A stretch of DNA of 50,915 bases from CAYXVF01 sp964468125 (GCA_964468125.1 CAYXVF010000038.1:1-50915); one strand, 5' to 3'. Counted from the first letter of the stretch, positions 35,371 through 44,864 are shown. Translations and numbers: made by a program. The notes: generated by a model from the sequence alone, not told the origin.

Positions 35371-37458
35371 GTGCCCGATTCCCAGCCCATTCGGACCCTC
35401 TACGTCGACGACGAGGAGCTGGCCCGGACGGCCTTCAAGCGCGCGATGGAGCAGCGGGGATTCGACGTCACCCCAGCCGCCTCGGGCTTCGAGGCGCGCC
35501 GGCTGGCCGAGACGGACCGCTACGACCTCGTCGTCTCTGACCTCCGCATGCCCGGGATGGACGGAATCACGCTCGCCTCCGCCCTCGAGCGCGCCGGGGT
35601 CGAGGCAGCGTTTGTGCTGGTCTCAGGCGTCCCGGAGCTCGATTTTCGGCGACGCTCCGCCGAGAACATTTTCGCGATCGTGCCGAAGCCCTGGGATGGC
35701 GACTCCCTCGCCCAAACCCTGCACCACGCCGCCCAGTTTCAGCGCGATCGGCTCCAGGGACACGGACAACCGGACGACGTCCTATTCTTGATGCTCATCG
35801 AGGATTCGGGTCGAGACGCGGCCGTGATCGAGAGCCACCTGAGTGAGCAGGCGCGCGAGCACTATCAGATCGTTCGCGTGTCACAGGCGCGGGAGGCCAT
35901 CGCCCGGCTCCGGGAAGCGGTGTTCCCCGTCATCATCACGGATCTTTCCCTGCCGGACGCCCGCGGCATCGACGCGGTGCAGCGCCTTCGCGAAGAGGCA
36001 CCGGATTCGGCCATCATCGTGGTCTCTGACAAAGACGACGACGCCCTCGGTCACCGCGTGATCGCGCTCGGCGCTCAAGAATTCCTCGTGAAAGAGGAGC
36101 TACACCTCACCAACATCGCGCGCGTGATCGGCTATGCCCACGAGCGCAAGCGCGCGGAGCGACGTCTCGCCCACCTCGCAAATCGCGATCCGGTCACCGG
36201 TCTCGCCAATCGCCAGCACTTCAACTCCCGTCTCGTCAGCCTGATGCGCCGTGCGCGTCGAAAAGCACGCCCCTTCGGTGTCATCTATGTCGACCTCGAC
36301 AGCTTCAAACCGATCAACGACACCTTTGGACACGACGCCGGAGACCGGGTGCTCGAGATCGTCGGTGAGCGGATCAGCCAAACGGTGCGCGACTACGACG
36401 TCTGCGCCCGCCTCGGGGGCGATGAGTTCGCCGTCCTCGCCGAAGAGCCGACGGACCGGGAAGGGGTCGCTCGCATGTGTGAACGCCTCGTCGAGGAGCT
36501 CTCCTTGCCGATGGACGTGATGGAGCGCGAGGTCGCGGTGAGCGCGAGCATCGGCGCGGCAATGTATCCGGACTTCGGCGAGTCGCCGGAGGAGCTCCTC
36601 AAGGCCGCCGATTCGGCCATGTATCAAGCGAAGCAGCGCGGCGGCTCACGGGTCTGCATTCGTACGAATGAAGGACACGGACTCGATGCGGATCTGGAAA
36701 CGCGCGTGCGTACGGCGGTCGAAAACGAGGAGTTTCATCTGAATTTTCAGCCGCAGTTCGACGTGCGCAGCGGCTGCGTCGTCGGGGTGGAGGCTCTCTT
36801 GCGCTGGGAGCGCTCTCCCGGCGAGATGGTCTCGCCGGCCGTGTTCGTCCCGGTCCTCGAGAACACCGGGCTCATCGTGCAGGTCGGCGCCTGGGTCGTT
36901 CACGAGATGTGTCGACAGCTCAAGCGCTGGGACGCCATGGGGCTGAATGGCATTCGCGGAGCGGTCAACGTGGCACCGAGGCAGTTCGAGTCTGGCGACC
37001 TCGTCTCCACCGTGAGAGACGCACTAGAAAAAACAGGTTTGGACGCGTCACGGCTCGAGGTGGAGATCACCGAATCGACCTTGATGCGCAACACCCTATC
37101 GTCCAATACGACGCTTCAGTCCCTGAAGGAGCTGGGCGTGCGGGTCGCCATCGACGATTTCGGCACCGGCTACTCCAGCCTGAGCTACCTGCACCGCTTC
37201 AAGGTCGACGTGCTCAAGATTGACCGCTCGTTCATCCGGGAGGTCGGAAACGACCGCAATGGAGAAGCGATCGCGAGTGCGATTGTGTCACTGAGTCACC
37301 GTCTGGGACTCGAGGTGGTCGCAGAAGGGGTTGAAGAGCCCAATCAGGTGCGCTTCCTGCTGGAGGAAGGCTGTACGCTCGCGCAGGGTTTCTACTTTGC
37401 GCGACCGATGCCGGCGGAGCAGATCCCGGCGGTCGTGGCCGAGCGAAGGTCCGCGTAG
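35371..37458 (+). CDS. REC-REC-GGDEF-EAL response regulator for c-di-GMP
   Basis: 695 residues from GTG 35371, with AAGGAG at ideal spacing; the longer upstream opening is antisense to metH. Domains: receiver 1 (phospho-Asp in VVSDLRMPG, about 58; Lys in VPKPWD), receiver 2 (VIITDLSLPD, about 190; FLVKEE), GGDEF (about 265-425) with intact GGDEF and an I-site RDYD five residues before it, and EAL (about 440-685) with EALLRWE, AVNVAPRQF, EITEST, IDDFGTGYS, LKIDRSF and QGFYFARP. Both synthase and phosphodiesterase sites look complete, so it may do either under control of the two receivers. No partner histidine kinase is adjacent. It converges on the GltH-like gene, 16 bases apart. Confidence 0.95.
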   Translation: MPDSQPIRTLYVDDEELARTAFKRAMEQRGFDVTPAASGFEARRLAETDRYDLVVSDLRMPGMDGITLASALERAGVEAAFVLVSGVPELDFRRRSAENIFAIVPKPWDGDSLAQTLHHAAQFQRDRLQGHGQPDDVLFLMLIEDSGRDAAVIESHLSEQAREHYQIVRVSQAREAIARLREAVFPVIITDLSLPDARGIDAVQRLREEAPDSAIIVVSDKDDDALGHRVIALGAQEFLVKEELHLTNIARVIGYAHERKRAERRLAHLANRDPVTGLANRQHFNSRLVSLMRRARRKARPFGVIYVDLDSFKPINDTFGHDAGDRVLEIVGERISQTVRDYDVCARLGGDEFAVLAEEPTDREGVARMCERLVEELSLPMDVMEREVAVSASIGAAMYPDFGESPEELLKAADSAMYQAKQRGGSRVCIRTNEGHGLDADLETRVRTAVENEEFHLNFQPQFDVRSGCVVGVEALLRWERSPGEMVSPAVFVPVLENTGLIVQVGAWVVHEMCRQLKRWDAMGLNGIRGAVNVAPRQFESGDLVSTVRDALEKTGLDASRLEVEITESTLMRNTLSSNTTLQSLKELGVRVAIDDFGTGYSSLSYLHRFKVDVLKIDRSFIREVGNDRNGEAIASAIVSLSHRLGLEVVAEGVEEPNQVRFLLEEGCTLAQGFYFARPMPAEQIPAVVAERRSA

Positions 37459-37474
37459 ATCGACGGGCCGATGA

Positions 37475-38296
37475 CTAGAGCGTGTAGCGGACGTGAAAAC
37501 CGATCCCGAGCCCGGGGATGTCAGGACCCAAGACGTAGGTTCCGGTAAACGACGCGCCCGCCGTGAAGCCGGTGAGAAGGGTCAGGTACTTCAGGTCGAC
37601 ACCGTAGGTGAGTTGGGGGTTCACGCCGGAAAGCGTCGCACTCGGTAGCGCGGGATCTGTCAGGCTCGGTGTGATGTACGCAATTCCGCCGCCTATCTTC
37701 GGCTCGATGGCGAGGCGCTGAAAAGGCCGAAGACTGCCGACGAACTCGAGCCCCAGATTGATCATCTGGTAGCTCGTCACCTGCTGACCACCGAGCTGTA
37801 GCTCCGCGTCGGAGGGAGGATTGTCCGCGACGAACCCCCCGGCGACCGACGCCTGCACCCCGAAATAATCCCCGATGTCGAACCCAGCGTGGACCGCCAT
37901 GTAGGGCTGAAGATTTGAGCTTCCAGCAGCTCCGCCAAAGGTAAAGAAGACCCCGAGGTCGCTCGAAACGTAGACGCCGCGCTCCAACTCGAAGACCGCG
38001 AGCTGATCCTCCTCGCCAATGGTCGGGAGGTCTTCCGGCGGGGGAGTGGTGTCCACTTCCTCGTCACGAAACGCCGGCGGAATGTCGTCCTCGGCCTCCT
38101 CGTCACGGAAGGCCGGGGGAGCATCCTCTTCCGGCTCATCGCGAAACGCAGGCGGCACCTCGTCGTCCTCATCGTCATCGGAGCCGAAGGCCTTCTCCAT
38201 CTCCGAGAGCTCTTCGTCATCCCCAGACTGTGCAAAGGCCGGCGCGGGGAGGCTCCACACGGTCAAGGCTAGGGCCAGAAGCGGGGTGGTCTTCAT
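37475..38296 (-). CDS. GltH-like outer-membrane beta-barrel protein with repeat linker
   Basis: 273 residues. A Sec signal peptide (ends PAFAQ) is followed by a strongly acidic segment (residues 25-95) with three copies of PPAFRDE, then a predicted beta-barrel of about 170 residues ending in aromatic FHVRYTL, typical for outer-membrane insertion. In the M. xanthus gliding complex, GltA, GltB and GltH are outer-membrane barrels; this gene follows the GltG-like gene, as gltH does, so GltH is the best guess by position. Sequence alone cannot separate the three. It is the last gene of the minus-strand Glt run. Confidence 0.7.
   Translation of the reverse strand: MKTTPLLALALTVWSLPAPAFAQSGDDEELSEMEKAFGSDDDEDDEVPPAFRDEPEEDAPPAFRDEEAEDDIPPAFRDEEVDTTPPPEDLPTIGEEDQLAVFELERGVYVSSDLGVFFTFGGAAGSSNLQPYMAVHAGFDIGDYFGVQASVAGGFVADNPPSDAELQLGGQQVTSYQMINLGLEFVGSLRPFQRLAIEPKIGGGIAYITPSLTDPALPSATLSGVNPQLTYGVDLKYLTLLTGFTAGASFTGTYVLGPDIPGLGIGFHVRYTL
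38060..38155 (-). repeat. Three coding repeats PPAFRDE in the GltH-like protein
   Basis: PPAFRDE occurs at residues 48-54, 60-66 and 73-79 with acidic spacers, just after the signal peptide. It is a short linear motif array exposed in the periplasm, plausibly a docking site for another Glt protein. Confidence 0.75.
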
Positions 38297-38351
38297 GTGG
38301 ACACTCGATTCCTATTCTACCGCGCTCTCGTGCGCTCCGTGGACTGCTCGC

Positions 38352-39866
38352 TCAGCCACCGCTGGGTTTGAAGAGCCAGGGGTAGGTCACCTCAGCGGTA
38401 CCACCTCCCGCGCAAGGCGGGAACTTCATCTGCTCAATGACCCGGACGATGCACTGCTCGACCTGCGCGTCCCCGATGGTGCTCTGGGTGACATTCGCCC
38501 GCAGCACCGAGCCGGTCGGTCCCACGATCCATCCCGCGGTGACCTTTCCGCCAAGGTTCGGGTTTCGCTGCAGCGCCTTTTCGTAGCAGAACTTGATCCG
38601 GCTGTTGGAGCGGCTGATCACGCGCCCTACGACCTGTTGCGAGAGGCAACCCTTCGTCACCGTTCGCCCGGGCGTGACTTTGAACTTGGAGCGGCCGCGT
38701 CCTCCGAGGTCCACATCGCCCATGCCGCCGGTGCCACGGCCCGTTCCGTTGCCGAGACCGCCAATGCCGAGGGAGCTACCACCTCCGCCGCCCCCGTTGT
38801 TCTTCATACCGAGGCCACCCGCACCACCGGCGTCTCCCATCTTCGTGCCGCGCAAACCACCGATGGCATCGTTGATACCCGTCCCCAATCCCCCGGGGCC
38901 GAGAACGTTCGATACCGCCGCTTGATTGGCTCCTTTGAGCGCTTTGAGAATCCCTGACTCCTGCGCGATCTTGCGGTCGCGCTCGCGTTTCTTGGGATCG
39001 ACCGTAGGCGCGCCCTTCTTGGAGGCGAGCGCGTCGTCCTGGTCCGGTTTCGGTTTCCCGAACTTGCCCTCTTCGTCCTTGTGTTTGCCTCCATCCTTCG
39101 AGCCCGACAGATCGAGTTTCTTCTTGGGCTTGGGCGGCTCTTCGATCTCCTTGATCAAGAGCTTGGCGAAACGGTTCGGGTTCTTGAACAGATCCTCGCT
39201 CAGGTCATTCGGTGAGATTGGGGTCAGCAGCAGGGCCAAAACGAAGAAGAGATGGCCGAGGAACGAAAGACTCAAGACCTTGGTGAAGTAGAAATCGATG
39301 GTCTTGAGCAGGCCGGTCGTGATGATGCGAGCCGGCGAGACGTATTGAATCACGAATGTGATGTCGCCCGCCTGCACCGCCACGCGGTCATGGAGCGCCA
39401 CCTCGTATTGGAGCTTCTCGTAATCACCGGCAGGCTGGCGGCTGAGGCGTCGACTGTCCTGGAGCTGCTTCTCGTTCTGTATTTCACCGTCTTCGCCGCG
39501 GACCTCGACGGTCATGCCGTCGCTCCAGTTCACCACGAAGCGACCGTCGACCTCCTCGAGAAGAGGGAACTGATCGTCAGGAATGCGGTCCGATGCGATC
39601 CGAAAGTCGTTTTTGAGATGCTCGCCGATCCGGATGCTGCGCGGCTTGTCGTAGTGCCCGACGCTCATTACGGCCTCTCGCCACAAGAGGACCACTTCGA
39701 GCGTCTTTCGCTCGCGGGTAGGCCGGTCGTTCTCCGGGAGCTCGTCTTTGAAGATGAAGGTCGGAATACCCTGAGCGTCACGCTCGATTTCGGGCAAGTC
39801 TAACTTGATGGGTGCGTTGGCACTGTCTACGTCGTGCCTCTCCGTGTCTCGCCCTTCAACGCTCAT
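38352..39866 (-). CDS. gltG: GltG-like FHA / transmembrane / AgmX-domain gliding-motility protein
   Basis: 504 residues. The cytoplasmic N-terminal part (about 55-185) has FHA-like beta structure (RIGEHLKNDFRIASDRIP). One membrane helix lies near 195-215 (SFLGHLFFVLALLLTPI). A Lys-rich then very Gly-rich periplasmic linker (about 330-395) leads to a C-terminal AgmX/PglI-type, TonB-C-like domain with paired Cys: IKFCYEKALQRNPNLGGKV, then QVEQCIVRVIEQMKFPPC. This architecture matches GltG of the Myxococcus adventurous gliding machine, which spans the inner membrane and reaches toward the outer membrane. The gene sits between gltF-like and gltH-like genes as expected. The FHA part could read phosphothreonine, but the residues needed were not verified. 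Confidence 0.82.
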   Translation of the reverse strand: MSVEGRDTERHDVDSANAPIKLDLPEIERDAQGIPTFIFKDELPENDRPTRERKTLEVVLLWREAVMSVGHYDKPRSIRIGEHLKNDFRIASDRIPDDQFPLLEEVDGRFVVNWSDGMTVEVRGEDGEIQNEKQLQDSRRLSRQPAGDYEKLQYEVALHDRVAVQAGDITFVIQYVSPARIITTGLLKTIDFYFTKVLSLSFLGHLFFVLALLLTPISPNDLSEDLFKNPNRFAKLLIKEIEEPPKPKKKLDLSGSKDGGKHKDEEGKFGKPKPDQDDALASKKGAPTVDPKKRERDRKIAQESGILKALKGANQAAVSNVLGPGGLGTGINDAIGGLRGTKMGDAGGAGGLGMKNNGGGGGGSSLGIGGLGNGTGRGTGGMGDVDLGGRGRSKFKVTPGRTVTKGCLSQQVVGRVISRSNSRIKFCYEKALQRNPNLGGKVTAGWIVGPTGSVLRANVTQSTIGDAQVEQCIVRVIEQMKFPPCAGGGTAEVTYPWLFKPSGG

Positions 39867-39896
39867 CTAGCTTCCTCACACAACGGGTCCACCTGT

Positions 39897-40166
39897 TCAC
39901 AGCTCGCTGTACGAAAAGACCAGCTCGCGCACGAAGTTCTGTCGCACCCGGATGAGCTTGGAGAACTGGCTCGCCTTGCGACTGACCACATAGCTCCCTT
40001 CCGGACGCATCAAGTCCCCTTCGATCAACCCTTCGGTGAAGTCGATCTTGGTGACCTTCTTGTATTTGACCTTGTCGCCGTCGCCAGACTGCGCGAGCAC
40101 CGTCCCTGGAACCGTGAGCATAGCCGCGATTGCGAGGATGGCTCCCAAGGCTCGAACGTGCCGCAT
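39897..40166 (-). CDS. GltF-like small periplasmic gliding-motility protein
   Basis: About 89 residues from ATG 40166, which gives a clean signal peptide (MRHVRALGAILAIAAMLTVP, ending VLAQ); in-frame ATGs at 40175 and 40187 and a start at 40229 are alternatives. The mature part is about 60 residues: YKKVTKIDFTEGLIEGDLMR, then SYVVSRKASQFSKLIRVRQN. The last half (RK..F..LI.VR..F) is the pattern I associate with the small protein before GltG homologues. The function in gliding is as a small periplasmic component; assignment rests mostly on position. Confidence 0.65.
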   Translation of the reverse strand: MRHVRALGAILAIAAMLTVPGTVLAQSGDGDKVKYKKVTKIDFTEGLIEGDLMRPEGSYVVSRKASQFSKLIRVRQNFVRELVFSYSEL

Positions 40167-40248
40167 GTCTCCCATTAACTCGCCCATTCTCCTGCTGGTG
40201 GTACGCGAGAAAGGTCCCATGGGACCCACAAAAACGCACCCCTCTCAA

Positions 40249-41538
40249 CTAATCACCGTCAACCACTCCTCCGTCAAGCCCCGACCGCCTGAGCTCCCTG
40301 GTTTTTCGAGGCCCTTTCGAGCTTCCTGGGGCCCGGGCTGCCACTTTCGAGTCGTTTTCTCCCGGAAGCGCGCTGCTTCCCTGCCCCACCTGGGCTCCTT
40401 CGCTCGGCGTGTCTTCGGCGGGCGGGGGCGCGGCTTCTCGCGTCTGCATTTGCTCCAAGGACTCGATCATCAGGTAAACGGGATGATCTTTGGCGAGCGC
40501 TTTCTTCGACTGGGTGTAGCGGGTGAAGAAGTCGAGTGCGCAGCCGTTGTCCTGCAGCTGAGCCATGCAGATCGATCCCACACTGTAGAGCAGCTCCGCG
40601 TCGTCCGGGCACAACTCGTAGGCTTGCTTCAGACGTTCCACCGCTTCGGCGCCATTCTGGGCCCCCTCGTAGGCGTAGCCGAGCGCGCTCGTGGTTTCGC
40701 AGGTCACCAGGCCCTGCTCCACGGCCGTGCGGTAGGAGCTCGCGGCACGGCCATAGTCCCGATAGCGCAGGGCAATGGCACCCACGTTCGCATGGGCGGT
40801 CGCATTCTGTGGGTCGAGCGCGATCGCTTGCTCGAAATTGGCGAGAGCTCGCTGGTGCTCGCCTCGTCGGTAGTCGAGCAGTCCGAGATTGACGTAGATG
40901 GAGGCGTCTTTCTCGTCGAGCTTCAGCGCGTTGCGAAAGAACGTGTCGGCGAGCTGCAGTTTGCCCTCATCCGCATAGACGAGCGCGAGCGTCTTCATTG
41001 CGCTCACGTTCTTCTGATCGCGGAGCAAGACGCGGCGAGCGAGCTCCGCCGCCCGCTTGCCGTTTCCCGCGAGACGAAAAACCGAAGCGCTCATGCTGAG
41101 AAGCGCAGCATCATCGGGATTCGCGTCGAGCGCTTCCTTGAGCACCTTCTTGGCCCGAGGGAGCATCTTCTTCGCCACGAGCGCCCGAGCGAGATTGCTC
41201 GCCGCCGCGGGGTGGGTGGGTTCCAGCGCGTATGCCGCCTCGTAGGCGTCCACCGCCCCGGCCATGTCTCCCGAACGTTCGAGGGCCACCCCGTGATTCA
41301 CCACCAACTCAACACGCGGGGGGTCATTCTTGCGCGCCCGGGCAAACAACACCGCCGCCTTCTCCCAGTCACCGTCAGCACCGGCCTCGTAGGCGCTTCG
41401 GGCGGCGCCGTCTGTCACAGGCGCCTCGGCCTCACTGGGCGCAGCCTTCGGTGCGTCGCTGCTGGAGCCGCTGGCACCGCACGCCGCGACGGCACTGCAG
41501 ACAGCCGTGAAAAGGACCCGCTTCACCTGCGTGATCAT
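40249..41538 (-). CDS. gltE: GltE/AglT-like TPR lipoprotein
   Basis: 429 residues. Lipobox SAVAAC gives a lipid anchor. At least seven TPR units follow from about residue 45 to 340 (for example AGADGDWEKAAVLFARARKN, NLGLLDYRRGEHQRALANFE, AHANVGAIALRYRDYGRAAS). The tail is low-complexity and basic. In M. xanthus, AglT/GltE is a TPR protein of the envelope complex next to AgmU/GltD; here the gene starts within the stop of the GltD-like gene (ATGA at 41535-41538), the same neighbour order. It would act as a periplasmic scaffold. Confidence 0.75.
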   Translation of the reverse strand: MITQVKRVLFTAVCSAVAACGASGSSSDAPKAAPSEAEAPVTDGAARSAYEAGADGDWEKAAVLFARARKNDPPRVELVVNHGVALERSGDMAGAVDAYEAAYALEPTHPAAASNLARALVAKKMLPRAKKVLKEALDANPDDAALLSMSASVFRLAGNGKRAAELARRVLLRDQKNVSAMKTLALVYADEGKLQLADTFFRNALKLDEKDASIYVNLGLLDYRRGEHQRALANFEQAIALDPQNATAHANVGAIALRYRDYGRAASSYRTAVEQGLVTCETTSALGYAYEGAQNGAEAVERLKQAYELCPDDAELLYSVGSICMAQLQDNGCALDFFTRYTQSKKALAKDHPVYLMIESLEQMQTREAAPPPAEDTPSEGAQVGQGSSALPGENDSKVAARAPGSSKGPRKTRELRRSGLDGGVVDGD

Positions 41539-44500
41539 TGGGACACCTCCACCATCTCCGGAGCCTCAAAAGCTGTCTCACTGGCGATCAGCTCGTATTC
41601 GCGCGGCTGAGGAAAACGCCCCGGCTGATAGACTTTCAGTGCTTCGCTCGTCTTCGCGAGCCAGTCATTGTACAGACCGAGCTCGTATGCCTTCTCGAGA
41701 GCCTTGTTGTAGGCCTCAATGGCCTTCTCCTCGAGGGGGAAGGCCTGTTCCTGCAAAGCGGCCTCGTACATCATGCACTGGTCCTCGGTCAGGCGCCGCG
41801 GACACTGACTGTTATAAATCCCTCGAGCGAGATCTTGGTAGACCCGGCCGATGCGATAGAGCGCAGCGATACCGTAGTCTCCGGCGCCGATAGCGAGCAC
41901 CTGTGTGTACTGTTTCTGAAGGGCGTCGACCCGTTCGAGCTTCTGGATCAGCCGTTGTTGCACCTGTCGCTCCGATCCAACGAGCTCGAGCTCCAAGAAA
42001 GCCTGAAACTCAGGCTCCAGCATCTCGAAGGCCGCCGCGCCAGCGGCCTCCAGCGCGCAGGGATCGGATTTCTGCTGCTCAGGGAGCCGTTTCCAGTCGT
42101 CATAGAGCGACTGCCAGCCGCGGAGCAGCTCGCGGTTCTTCTCGCCTTGCGCCTGCCTCGCCTGCTGCGCCTTGTAGCTCGCGCAAACGAGCTTTGCCTT
42201 GTTCGGCGCACCGTAGACTCGGCCGAAAGAGGCGAAATGGGTCTCGGCGGCTTTCCAGTTCTTCTCGTTCTCGTGAATTTCACCCAGGTGCCAAGCCACT
42301 TCCAGGCGGTCGGAGGTCTGCGGGAACGCCTTCAAATAGCGCTCATAGGCTTTGACTGCGCGGGCGTTCTGCCCGAGCCCCTCGCGCAGGAGCGCGGCGT
42401 TGAAGAGCGCATCCTTGACGTTTGGGCCCTTTGGAAAACGCTCCACGTAACGATCGTAGTAGGCGACAGCCTCATCCATCTCGGCGAGCCGTGCGTGGAA
42501 GGTCGCCATCTGGAACAGCGTCTTCTCTCGAAGGGTCTCCGGAACGGGAACCTTTGGCCCTTCGAGCTCGTCGGTCCCTTTTTGCACCTCGAACTTCTCG
42601 TAGTCCGTCAGCAAACGCTTCGCAGACGCCATCGACTTCTCGAGTACGTTCGCTTTGTCGTAGTTCACAATCGCGTTGTAGAGCGCGACCATCGCGAAAC
42701 TAGACTTGGGAAACTCGTCTACAAAGGCGACATAGCGGTCCGCGGTTTCCTTGGGGCCACTCTTTGGCTCGTAGACATATAGAATCTCGTTGAACGCCGC
42801 CCCTTCGATGAACTGCTGGACGCTCAGGGCGAACTTCTTGTCCGCCATGAGGGTTCGGTTGTTCTGCACCTTGCGCGCGTACGTATTCAGATTGGTCCAG
42901 TCTTTTCGGACATTGAAGGACTCGATTACGGACTCCGCCGCGGTTCTCGCGAGCGGGTCGCGTGGATACTGGCTGATGATCAGCTCGAAACGTTTTGCCG
43001 CTTCCTCGAATTGATTGTTGATGAAGTAGAGACGTGCAGACTTGAAATGAACTTTGACCACTTCCTCGTCTTTCGGCGCCACTTCCACAAAACGGTCGCA
43101 GGCGTCGGCCAGCTTCTGCTCGACTTCGGTCAAGGGCTTCGCTGCGTACTCTTCGCCCTTTTCGAGCGATTCGATCCGCTCCAGACGCTTCAGCTCTCCC
43201 TTCGCTTTGCCGCCCTTGGTCTCGCGGATCTTCTTCCCGAGTGTCTCTTTCTCGCCGCTCATCACCTTTTCCCAGGCGAGAATGGCGGTGTAAGCCGCGT
43301 TCTTGGTGAACTCGCCCTTAGGCCTCTCGCTCACGACTCGCGCGTAGGCCTCCGCGGCCTCCTGGAACTGCTTCAGCTCGAAGAGGATCTCCGCGTAAAA
43401 GAACGTGAACTTGTAGCTGTTTTCCGTGTTGGTGAATTTCGACAGGTACTCTTTGTACAGGTCGCGGGCGAGCTTGTACGTCTCCACGAGCTTCGTCTGC
43501 TGCGCGGCGCGGTGCTGCTCGACAACCAAAGACGCGAGCTCGCGCTCAACCACCTCATACGCGTTCTTCTGGACGTTCTCGTTGCCTTCATTCGCGCGCC
43601 ACCAGCTGCCCCCGGGGCTGTAGAGGTCGATCAAACGACGGGCCTGTTTGCGCACATCGTCGTTACGACCGAGCTGTGCAAAGGCGTTCATGATCGCGGT
43701 CTGATTACCGGGTGCCTCGGCCGCATCCGGAAACTCACTGTTCAAGCGAGCGTAGGTCTTGATCTCCAGACCGAACTTGCCCTCATCGTCATAGCGCCGT
43801 GCCAAGCGATGAAGATAGGAGTAGGCCCCCTCTTTTCCGACCTCCCGCTGATAGAACTCAAAGGCTTCGTCGAACGCATCGAGGTGTGAATAGACACGCA
43901 CCATGTCCGAGAGAGACTCTTCGTAAAGCTGGATACGGTCGCGTTTGCTCATCTCCTTTGAGCGCTGTTTCTTCGCGTACTCGATCACCTCGTTGAACTT
44001 TTCGAGCGACGGTACGTACTCCTGCATGTTGAAGTCGCACCATGCGAGCTTGTAGAGCGCGTAGGAGTAAACGCGCGCCTCATCGCCACCGCCCTGCTCG
44101 AGGTTGCGTGAAGCCTCCATCGCCTTCGAGTAGGCTTTCTGAGCGTTCGCGAGTCGGTTCGCGTTGAAGAAGTGTTCACCGAGCTGCAACCAGGCGTCCG
44201 GGGTGAATCGAGACTTTGGGAACTGCTTGATCAGCGTCCAATACATCTCGACGCCTTCGTCTTTGTCACCAGACTCGTACAGTGAGTTTCCGAGGTTGTA
44301 GAGCACCTCATCTTTCCGGTCGTAGCGCTCATACTTCGCGAGAATGCGGCGGTAGAGCTTGAGCGCTTCGGCCTTGATCGCCCGCGCCTGGTCGTACTCG
44401 GGAATGCGCTCGAGCTTTGGCTCCGGTCCACGGGCGCCCGACTCATTCCAGCGGTCGAGCTCCGTATCCCATTGCTGCATCGCCTGAAGGCTCTTGTACT

Positions 44501-44864
44501 TCGACTTGGCCCAGTACATCTCGGACAGGCGGAAATAGAGATCCGCCTTCTGCGGCCCGTCGTCGATCGTGGGAATCAGCTTCTTGAGCTTTGCGATCGC
44601 CTCGTCGCGCTTGCGGTCGGCCCGCTCATCCATGTCGCCTTCGGCAGGACGCTCGGTCCAGCTGAACTGTGCCGGTGACTTACGCTCCGCCGCTTCCTTC
44701 GCAGACGCCGCCGCGTCCGATTCAGCGTCGCGCTTCGCCTTCTTGGCGCGCTTTGCCTTGCGGCGCTTGGCCTTTTTGGCCGCGACGACGGTGGCGGGGG
44801 TGAGCTCGGTCGTAGCAAAGGCTGCCAACGTGAGCGCAGCGCACAGAGCCAGTCGCTTGAACAT
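41535..44864 (-). CDS. gltD: GltD/AgmU-like large TPR protein
   Basis: 1109 residues with a strong AAGGGAG before the ATG. A signal peptide (ending about VVAA) is followed at once by a basic tract AKKAKRRKAKRAKKAKR and an Ala/Glu-rich segment. From about residue 80 to 1080 the protein is a long TPR superhelix (VLYNLGNSLYESGDKDEGVE, AWLQLGEHFFNANRLANAQK, ALYNAIVNYDKANVLEKSMA, AWHLGEIHENEKNWKAAETH). AgmU/GltD of M. xanthus is a TPR protein of similar size that associates with motor complexes. It is the first gene after a terminator and probably starts the D-E-F-G-H unit. The polycationic stretch just after the signal peptide is odd for a periplasmic protein. Confidence 0.77.
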   Translation of the reverse strand: MFKRLALCAALTLAAFATTELTPATVVAAKKAKRRKAKRAKKAKRDAESDAAASAKEAAERKSPAQFSWTERPAEGDMDERADRKRDEAIAKLKKLIPTIDDGPQKADLYFRLSEMYWAKSKYKSLQAMQQWDTELDRWNESGARGPEPKLERIPEYDQARAIKAEALKLYRRILAKYERYDRKDEVLYNLGNSLYESGDKDEGVEMYWTLIKQFPKSRFTPDAWLQLGEHFFNANRLANAQKAYSKAMEASRNLEQGGGDEARVYSYALYKLAWCDFNMQEYVPSLEKFNEVIEYAKKQRSKEMSKRDRIQLYEESLSDMVRVYSHLDAFDEAFEFYQREVGKEGAYSYLHRLARRYDDEGKFGLEIKTYARLNSEFPDAAEAPGNQTAIMNAFAQLGRNDDVRKQARRLIDLYSPGGSWWRANEGNENVQKNAYEVVERELASLVVEQHRAAQQTKLVETYKLARDLYKEYLSKFTNTENSYKFTFFYAEILFELKQFQEAAEAYARVVSERPKGEFTKNAAYTAILAWEKVMSGEKETLGKKIRETKGGKAKGELKRLERIESLEKGEEYAAKPLTEVEQKLADACDRFVEVAPKDEEVVKVHFKSARLYFINNQFEEAAKRFELIISQYPRDPLARTAAESVIESFNVRKDWTNLNTYARKVQNNRTLMADKKFALSVQQFIEGAAFNEILYVYEPKSGPKETADRYVAFVDEFPKSSFAMVALYNAIVNYDKANVLEKSMASAKRLLTDYEKFEVQKGTDELEGPKVPVPETLREKTLFQMATFHARLAEMDEAVAYYDRYVERFPKGPNVKDALFNAALLREGLGQNARAVKAYERYLKAFPQTSDRLEVAWHLGEIHENEKNWKAAETHFASFGRVYGAPNKAKLVCASYKAQQARQAQGEKNRELLRGWQSLYDDWKRLPEQQKSDPCALEAAGAAAFEMLEPEFQAFLELELVGSERQVQQRLIQKLERVDALQKQYTQVLAIGAGDYGIAALYRIGRVYQDLARGIYNSQCPRRLTEDQCMMYEAALQEQAFPLEEKAIEAYNKALEKAYELGLYNDWLAKTSEALKVYQPGRFPQPREYELIASETAFEAPEMVEVSQ

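Noticed and set aside
37449..37492. GTCCGC / GCGGAC inverted repeat across convergent stops
   Set aside because: Only 6 bp with a 32-base loop and no T-run; not distinguishable from chance in GC-rich DNA.
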